This document shows positions 29,868-34,701 of a stretch of 34,701 bases of DNA, piece by piece. Where the stretch lies: the NCBI GenBank assembly GCA_024275015.1, contig JAJRZW010000019.1, positions 1 to 34,701 of the forward strand, written 5' to 3'. The notes beneath the pieces were generated by a model, which saw only the letters and a program-made list of their open reading frames with translations, was not told the origin of the DNA and searched no databases. The first letter of the stretch is position 1. Each line of letters starts with the position of its first letter. Position numbers and translations under genes: made by a program. Origin of the DNA: Deltaproteobacteria bacterium. GTDB taxonomy: Bacteria > Desulfobacterota > Desulfobulbia > Desulfobulbales > JAJRZW01.

Positions 29868-30545
29868 TCAGGAACTTGTATTAACCGCCGTTATCGTCTT
29901 CATCATCAATGATACCACTTCATCAATATCAAGAGCGGAAGAATCTATCACACAGGCGTCATCCGCCGGTTTAAGCGGAGCAATGGCGCGGTTTGAATCG
30001 TCGTGGTCACGTTTTTGTATCTGCGCGAGGATGATTTCGTAATCAGCTTTTCCGCCCTTTTCCCGGAGCTGTTCCGTACGGCGGCGGGCGCGAATTTCAG
30101 CCGTGGCATCGAGATAAAATTTATGGGCCGCGTCGGGAAAAACCACCGTCCCCATATCGCGGCCTTCGCAAACCACCCTGCCCCGGCGGCCAAGATTTCG
30201 CTGCAATTGCCCCAGACGTTCCCGCACCAGGGGCAGGGCTGAGACCTTTGAGGCGACAAGCCCCATTTCAGCGGTACGGATATGGCCCGATATATCCTCA
30301 CCGTTAAGTATCACCCGGGAATCACCATTGCCTGGGAGAAGCTCAAGGTCGAAGCGATCAAACACCGCCGCCACCGCCCGGTTGTCTCCAAGGCCAATCC
30401 CGCTCCGCTGTGCCGCAAGCCCTACGGCACGGTACATGGCGCCGGTATCAAGATAGGTGAAACCGAGACGGGCGGCGAGTTTACGGCTGATGGTGGATTT
30501 TCCCGACCCCGAGGGACCGTCGATGGTCACGATGGCAAGCTTCAC
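29868..30545 (-). CDS. cmk: Cytidylate kinase
   Basis: 225 aa, ATG 30545, overlapping the hisC stop by 4 bases (ATGA). It phosphorylates CMP/dCMP. P-loop IDGPSGSGKST (8-18), FTYLDTGAMYRAV (NMP-binding), VVCEGRDMGTVVFPDA and the RR-x-EQLREKG lid region are all standard. Full length. Cotranscribed with gatC-gatA-hisC. Confidence 0.95.
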   Translation of the reverse strand: MKLAIVTIDGPSGSGKSTISRKLAARLGFTYLDTGAMYRAVGLAAQRSGIGLGDNRAVAAVFDRFDLELLPGNGDSRVILNGEDISGHIRTAEMGLVASKVSALPLVRERLGQLQRNLGRRGRVVCEGRDMGTVVFPDAAHKFYLDATAEIRARRRTEQLREKGGKADYEIILAQIQKRDHDDSNRAIAPLKPADDACVIDSSALDIDEVVSLMMKTITAVNTSS

Positions 30546-31694
30546 CGCAATTCCCCGAGAACATCGATCATGGCGGCGATCAATCGCCGGTTTTCATCCC
30601 CGCGGCCGACGGTGATCCGCACCAGATCGGGATAACCGTAGGCAGCCATGGAACGGATGATTACCCCCTGGGCGAGGAGCATCTGATAAAGCCCGGCCGC
30701 GTCCACCCGGACATCGGCCATGAAAAAATTAGTATGACTTCCGTAAGGAAGACAATCGAGGGCTGTAAGTTCTTTTGTAAGCCAGACGAGTCCTTCACGA
30801 TTACCGTCCATGGTCCGGCGGTAATGTTCGTGATCGGTAAGCGCCGCCCGGGCCCCGATCTGGGCGAGACTGTTGATATTGAACGGCTGTCGTACCCGGT
30901 GAAGGAAAGCCGCGAGTTCGGCGTGCATGAGACCATAGCCGACACGAAGACCGGCAAGCCCATAGGCCTTTGAGAAAGTCCGCAGAAAAACCACTCCGGG
31001 ATTATCGGCGCAGATATTCATATCCGGCCGGTCGCTTGCGGCGACAAAATCGATGTAGGCCTCATCCAGTGCCAATACGACATGCTCAGGCAACCGATCA
31101 ATAAAATCATTCAGCTCCGCCCGGGGGATTATGGTGCCGGTGGGGTTATTGGGATTATCGAGAAACACCAGGCGGGTACGCTCATTTATCCGGGAAAGAA
31201 TGGCGTTGAGGTCGTGGACAAAAGGGAAAGGAGCGCCCGGCGTCTGGGACATGGGGCCGTTTTTTTTTAAGGGGAACCACCACATTGACCCCGCCGCGGA
31301 TCTGTACCAGCTTACTGTACATCAGAAACGACGGCTGGCTTGAGATAACCTCGTCGCCGGGCTCAACCAGGGCCTTGACCAGGAACTCAATCACCTCGTT
31401 TGAACCGTTGCCGAACACCAGTTGCGCCGGATCAACCCCTAATTGCCCCGCGAGTTCTGCGGCGAGATAGAAACACCCGCCGTCCGGATAACGGTGCAGA
31501 TTTTCAAGGGCGGCGGCAATGGCCGCCACCGCTTTAGGCGACGACCCGAAAGGGTTTTCATTTGACGCGAGTTTTATTGATCCGCTTACTCCGTACTCCC
31601 GCTCCACCTCTTCAATCGGTTTCCCCGGTTGATAAGGGACCAGTGAGGCAACATAGTCCGGAACCCGAAACCCCGTTTTTATTTCTTCGGTCAT
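30542..31694 (-). pseudogene. hisC: Histidinol-phosphate aminotransferase hisC, frameshifted at A9
   Basis: PLP transaminase of histidine synthesis. Frame 1 starts at ATG 31694 and carries KLASNENPFGSSPKAV, RYPDGG and FGNGSNEVIEFL to VVVPL (codon 142). At the next codons is a run of nine A (plus-strand T 31260-31268), after which frame 1 gives nonsense (KKKRPHVPDAG...) and ends by 31182. The correct sequence resumes in the +1 frame: HDLNAILSRI, FLDNPNNPTGT, LALDEAYIDF, the PLP lysine segment TFSKAYGLAGLRVGY and the C-terminus to 30542. Removing one A restores a full-length enzyme of about 380 aa. Either a real inactivating indel, an assembly error in the homopolymer, or a site for transcriptional slippage. 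No other damage is seen. Confidence 0.88.
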
Positions 31695-31697
31695 GGC

Positions 31698-33161
31698 TTA
31701 CTCTGCTGGTTCAGGCCGCCTCCCACCGATGGAGCTGCTCTCTTCAAGGACCCGGGCGCAGGCAAGAAGACTTTCTTCCCTGAAGTGAGGTGCCTGAATC
31801 TGAACGCCGATGGGAAGTCCGGCAGCGGAAAACCCGGCCGGGACGCTGACAGCGGGGATCCCGACAAGATTGGCGGGGATGGTGAGGATATCGGAAAGGT
31901 ACATGGCAAGGGGATCACCCGTTTTTTCGCCGAGTTTCCAGGCCGGGGTCGGCGCCACCGGCGAGATCAGGAGATCACACCCGGCAAATGCTTCGGTAAA
32001 ATCACCAGCGACCAGAGTGCGAACCTGCAGGGCCTTTTTATAATAGGCGTCATAATATCCGGCAGACAGGGCGTAGGCGCCGATCATGATCCTTCTTTTC
32101 ACTTCAGGGCCGAAACCCTCGGATCGGGAACGACGGAACATCTCCTGCACGTCCGCCGCCTCAAGGTTACGATGGCCGAAACGAACACCGTCGTAACGGG
32201 AAAGGTTTGAGCTGGCCTCGGCCGGAGCAACAATATAATAGGCGGCAACGGCGTAATCGGTATGGGGCAGACTGACCTCGACAATCTCCGCCCCCGCCGC
32301 GCCAAGCCGGGAAACGGCATCACCCACCGTTTTTTCCACCTCAGGATCGAGACCGGCACTGAAGTATTCCCGCGGCAGCCCGATACGCAGGCCGGATACC
32401 CCGCGGTTCAAGGCCGCGATGTAATCTGGAACCGGCCGGTCAACCGAGGTGGAATCGCGACGGTCGTGGCCGCTGATAGCGTTCAAAAGCATGGCGCAGT
32501 CACGGACGTCGCGGGTCATGGGACCGAGCTGATCAAGGGACGAGGCATAGGCGAGCAGACCATAACGCGACACCCGGCCATAGGTAGGTTTCATCCCGAC
32601 AATGCCGCAATGGGAGGCGGGCTGGCGGATGGAACCGCCGGTATCGGAACCGATTGAGGCCAGGCACTCTGCCGCAGCCACCGACGCCGCCGAACCACCG
32701 CTTGAACCACCGCAGATACAATCAAGACGCCACGGATTACAGGGAACACCATAGGCGCAGGTCTCACTCGACGAACCCATGGCGAACTCATCCATGGCCA
32801 CCTTGCCCAGAATCACCGCGCCGCTCTCCCTGAGCCGCGCGGTAACAGTGGCATCGTAGGGCGGAATAAAACCCTCAAGGATTTTCGAACCGGCGGTGGT
32901 CCGCATACCTTTGGTACAGAGAACATCTTTAAGGGAAAGCGGAATACCGGTAAGCGAAGCCGCCCGGCCTTCGGCAATCCTGCGATCGGCAGCGGCGGCA
33001 GCGGCGAGGGCGCCTTCACGATCAACCGTGATATAGGCGTTCACCTTTACATCAAAGACGCTGATACGGTCTAAAAAGGCGGTGGTCAACTCGACGGACG
33101 ATATCTCGCGCCGGTCAAGCAGGCCGCGGGCTGCGGCCATGGTCATGGTGGATAAATCCAT
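31698..33161 (-). CDS. gatA: Asp-tRNA(Asn)/Glu-tRNA(Gln) amidotransferase subunit A
   Basis: 487 aa from ATG 33161; the frame open to 33338 reads through an R1 element and is not part of the gene. Amidase that supplies ammonia for Gln-tRNA and Asn-tRNA formation. The Ser-cisSer-Lys triad is K78 (SLKDV), S153 (GGSSGGS) and S177 ([10 protein letters not shown]). Length is normal. The ribosome binding site is weak (GGGAATCTG). gatC lies 291 bp upstream with an R1 element between; hisC starts 3 bp after its stop. gatB is not in the window. Confidence 0.95.
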   Translation of the reverse strand: MDLSTMTMAAARGLLDRREISSVELTTAFLDRISVFDVKVNAYITVDREGALAAAAAADRRIAEGRAASLTGIPLSLKDVLCTKGMRTTAGSKILEGFIPPYDATVTARLRESGAVILGKVAMDEFAMGSSSETCAYGVPCNPWRLDCICGGSSGGSAASVAAAECLASIGSDTGGSIRQPASHCGIVGMKPTYGRVSRYGLLAYASSLDQLGPMTRDVRDCAMLLNAISGHDRRDSTSVDRPVPDYIAALNRGVSGLRIGLPREYFSAGLDPEVEKTVGDAVSRLGAAGAEIVEVSLPHTDYAVAAYYIVAPAEASSNLSRYDGVRFGHRNLEAADVQEMFRRSRSEGFGPEVKRRIMIGAYALSAGYYDAYYKKALQVRTLVAGDFTEAFAGCDLLISPVAPTPAWKLGEKTGDPLAMYLSDILTIPANLVGIPAVSVPAGFSAAGLPIGVQIQAPHFREESLLACARVLEESSSIGGRRPEPAE

Positions 33162-33198
33162 CTTTAACAGATTCCCTGATATTTTCAGATCAACTAAA

Positions 33199-33345
33199 CT
33201 GACTGTTGAAAAAACCGTCCATGGCTTTTTCTCTCTCCGGTTGACCAAAACAAGTTCCGGCCAACCTCTCGATTTCACCGGGGTTTTCAACCCGGCAAGA
33301 TCGACGGCGCGGACATCAGCCGCGTACAATCTTTTCAACGGACGG
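33199..33345 (-). repeat. R1 element between gatC and gatA
   Basis: Inverted copy: CTGACTGTTGAAAAAACCG at the gatA side, hairpin 3 (33239-33266), hairpin 2 (33271-33302) and a decayed hairpin 1 (TTTTCAACGGACGG). CTAA follows the right border (33346-33349) and CTAAA lies near the left border. Confidence 0.8.
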
Positions 33346-33452
33346 CTAAGGATGAACCGTTAAATCCGTCCTGGGTTTATGTCGGTCGCAAAGCCAAAAT
33401 AGATTTCAGCGCCGCGTCAGTACGGCGCAATTATGCCCTTATCCCAGGGCCA

Positions 33453-33737
33453 TCAAATAGCCCTGGTAACAACAAAAAATTCGCCGTTGTCCCGGGGGGC
33501 GTTGGCAAGCCCCCCGGCATGGGTCAAAGACTCCGTTACCACGTCGTCCCGAAAGGCATTGGTCATTGGTATGGCGTGGGTGGTCGGCGGGACACCGGTA
33601 GTATCAAGCTCACTAAGCTTGTCAACATAACTCAGGATACTATCAAGTTCCGCCGCGAGACGGGGGATATCGTCTTGCGGTATCTCAAGCCGGGCAAGGC
33701 CGGCGACCTTTTTCACCTCTTCCGCGCTTATTTTCAC
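33453..33737 (-). CDS. gatC: Amidotransferase subunit C
   Basis: 94 aa from GTG 33737, preceded by AGGAGCAGTC, a strong and correctly spaced site; the upstream ATG at 33788 has none. MKISAEEVKKVAGLARLEI, LDSILSYVDKLSELDT and V-P-T-HAIPMTNAFRDD are typical of GatC, which chaperones GatA and links it to GatB. Normal length. First gene of the gatC-gatA-hisC-cmk unit. Confidence 0.93.
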   Translation of the reverse strand: MKISAEEVKKVAGLARLEIPQDDIPRLAAELDSILSYVDKLSELDTTGVPPTTHAIPMTNAFRDDVVTESLTHAGGLANAPRDNGEFFVVTRAI

Positions 33738-34332
33738 GACTGCTCCTGAATTAATGATGGCGTCAGAGCCATTTTGTTCTTTCAACAAACCATAGCAGAC
33801 TGTTGAAAGAGCCGTCCTGGATACTTGTTACGGACTCATCTGAATTACGATAATAAAAAAATGATCTTAGCCCTTGAAACGCAAAATGCAAGGGGCAACC
33901 ATCTGTGTCAATGAAAATGAGACATCTTCCTTTTGCGAAATCAGTGTAGGGCGGTTCGGAGTTCTCACATGAAAACCGTACAATTACATTCCGAGTCCAT
34001 GCAGAATCCTACAGCGCCATCATTGGCTGGAACGGAAGGAGCCCGGAGGGCGACTGGAGTTTCAGCCAATGATGACAAACACCTGTCAGACAGGAGTTTA
34101 ACCGCTACCCATCTTTTTTCGCCTAAAGTTCCTGTAATTACAGCAAGTTAGACTCACGCGCCCCGTAAACCCCCGTGGTTTTTCACCACCCGACACTTTT
34201 TTGCTGAAATTTCCAAAATATCACTGCTGTCTCATAAAATTGTAAGTAAAATCATATAAATAAAGGCCAGGAGAGCTTCTTGCGTTATACTGTTTTTGTG
34301 AAAAAACCCATAACAACAAGGAGATCCGAACC
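33738..34332. other. Gene-free stretch upstream of gatC
   Basis: 595 bp. Near gatC there is a partial R1 end (CAGACTGTTGAAAGAGCCG, about 33799) and R4-like phrases (CTTTTGCGAAATC at about 33931). The rest up to 34270 shows no credible gene; the 72-codon frame at 33933 lacks a start site and recognisable content. Positions from about 34190 probably belong to the left end of the decayed IS. Confidence 0.5.
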
Positions 34333-34701
34333 ATGGCATACCCATACCACAATCCTGAGGCAAATTATTGATACTTTTCCTCGACATGAATTTGAATATC
34401 TCGCGAAAAAGCCTATCAGACTGTTGAAAAAGCCATGGACGGCTTTTTCAACGGTCTGTTACGGATAACGGGGTGTTTTTCGTTACCCGCCTGAAAAAGA
34501 ACGCCAAGGTGAAGCTCCTCGATAAACGCCGGGGCCGCAAGGCCCAAGAGGTATTGCAAAACCGCCGGATCATGCTCGGAAACACCCCCGCGCCGCCGCG
34601 CATGGTCTGTTGTCATGATTCTGCCACCGGCAGGGATTACCGCTTTGTAACCAATGCCGACCATCTTGACGCCAGAACCATAGCCGACCTTTACAGGGAA
34701 C
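34333..34701 (+). pseudogene. IS4-type transposase remnant with an R1 hairpin inside
   Basis: The N-terminal part (HTHTTILRQIIDTFPRHEF and EYLAKK) begins at ATG 34333 (AAGGAG upstream) but needs a frame change right after the ATG. It stops at an R1 hairpin-4 unit (34417-34458). After it, another frame resumes with NGVFFVTRLKKNAKVKLLD and, to the window edge, FVTNADHLDARTIADLYRE, the end of the DDE-domain region of IS4-family transposases. About 180 central residues are missing. Inactive; the remaining C-terminus lies outside the window. Confidence 0.75.
34417..34458 (+). repeat. Minimal R1 unit (single hairpin) in the transposase remnant
   Basis: Arms CAGACTGTTGAAAAAGCC and GGCTTTTTCAACGGTCTG pair over 18 bp with one mismatch around ATGGAC. 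It equals hairpin 4 of R1 plus the outer CAGAC/GTCTG end, so a single hairpin may be a minimal unit of the family. Confidence 0.8.

Noticed and set aside
31255..31275. Programmed -1 ribosomal frameshift in hisC at A-AAA-AAC
   Set aside because: The heptamer is in the downstream frame, and the shift needed is +1 (or -2); a -1 shift would not reach it. Indel or transcriptional slippage fits better.
33162..33338. N-terminal extension of gatA (59 residues)
   Set aside because: It is a translation of an R1 element; similar peptides appear at other R1 copies. ATG 33161 gives the normal GatA length.

Overview
The window looks like a chromosomal segment of a sulfate-reducing or sulfur-disproportionating Desulfobacterota bacterium, probably near the Desulfobulbales. 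The main evidence is a complete dsrMKJOP operon. Supporting evidence is a mitochondrial/spd-type EF-G, a eukaryotic-type HisA, a corrinoid-activation (RACo-like) ferredoxin/ATPase and a NIL-domain ferredoxin of the kind linked to homocysteine synthesis in sulfate reducers. Genus-level placement is inference.

Layout. 1-2353 (+): three small secreted-protein genes; two consist almost wholly of 35- or 36-residue tandem repeats predicted to form beta-solenoids, and the first is cut by an in-frame TGA. 2878-3458 (+): trmO and a tiny membrane protein. 3647-3720 (-): tRNA-Arg(TCT) beside a long imperfect inverted repeat. 3877-6195 (+): lipoprotein with Calx-beta-like and RCC1 repeats. 6200-8524 (-): cysteine synthase fused to a cysteinyl-tRNA-synthetase-like domain with degenerate HIGH and KMSKS motifs. 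8725-14317 (-): dsrMKJOP with an RsbRD-N-like gene upstream. 14688-19693 (-): hypothetical protein, HDOD plus metallo-beta-lactamase pair, eukaryotic-type hisA with a coupled 53-aa protein, and a RecA/KaiC-like P-loop protein. 19785-21860 (-): EF-G with its own promoter and a terminator-like hairpin in the leader. 22417-22971 (-): Rossmann/SLOG-like protein. 23284-23424 (+): RCKP-type zinc-ribbon protein. 23925-25835 (+): RACo-like protein. 25847-29772 (-): arfB, a secreted Sm-like protein, NIL-ferredoxin, P-loop kinase plus APH-family kinase, and PilZ. 29868-33737 (-): gatC-gatA-hisC-cmk, with hisC frameshifted at an A9 tract and gatC separated from gatA by a repeat element. 34333-end (+): decayed IS4-type transposase.

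The most distinctive global feature is the density of short intergenic repeats. I distinguish four families. R1 (about 150 bp) has four hairpins, TIR-like ends and compensatory base changes in one stem. R2 (about 75 bp) often sits next to R1. R3 is about 135 bp. R4 is a palindromic GTCATTCCGG-type element. Together they fill most gaps over 250 bp, have separated gatC from gatA and are embedded in a transposase remnant.

Functionally, dsrMKJOP passes electrons between the quinone pool/periplasm and cytoplasmic sulfite reduction. CysK-CysS and NIL-ferredoxin point to assimilation of sulfide into cysteine and homocysteine. The RACo-like protein points to corrinoid methyl-transfer metabolism. The rest is mostly translation, ribosome rescue and c-di-GMP/HDOD signalling.
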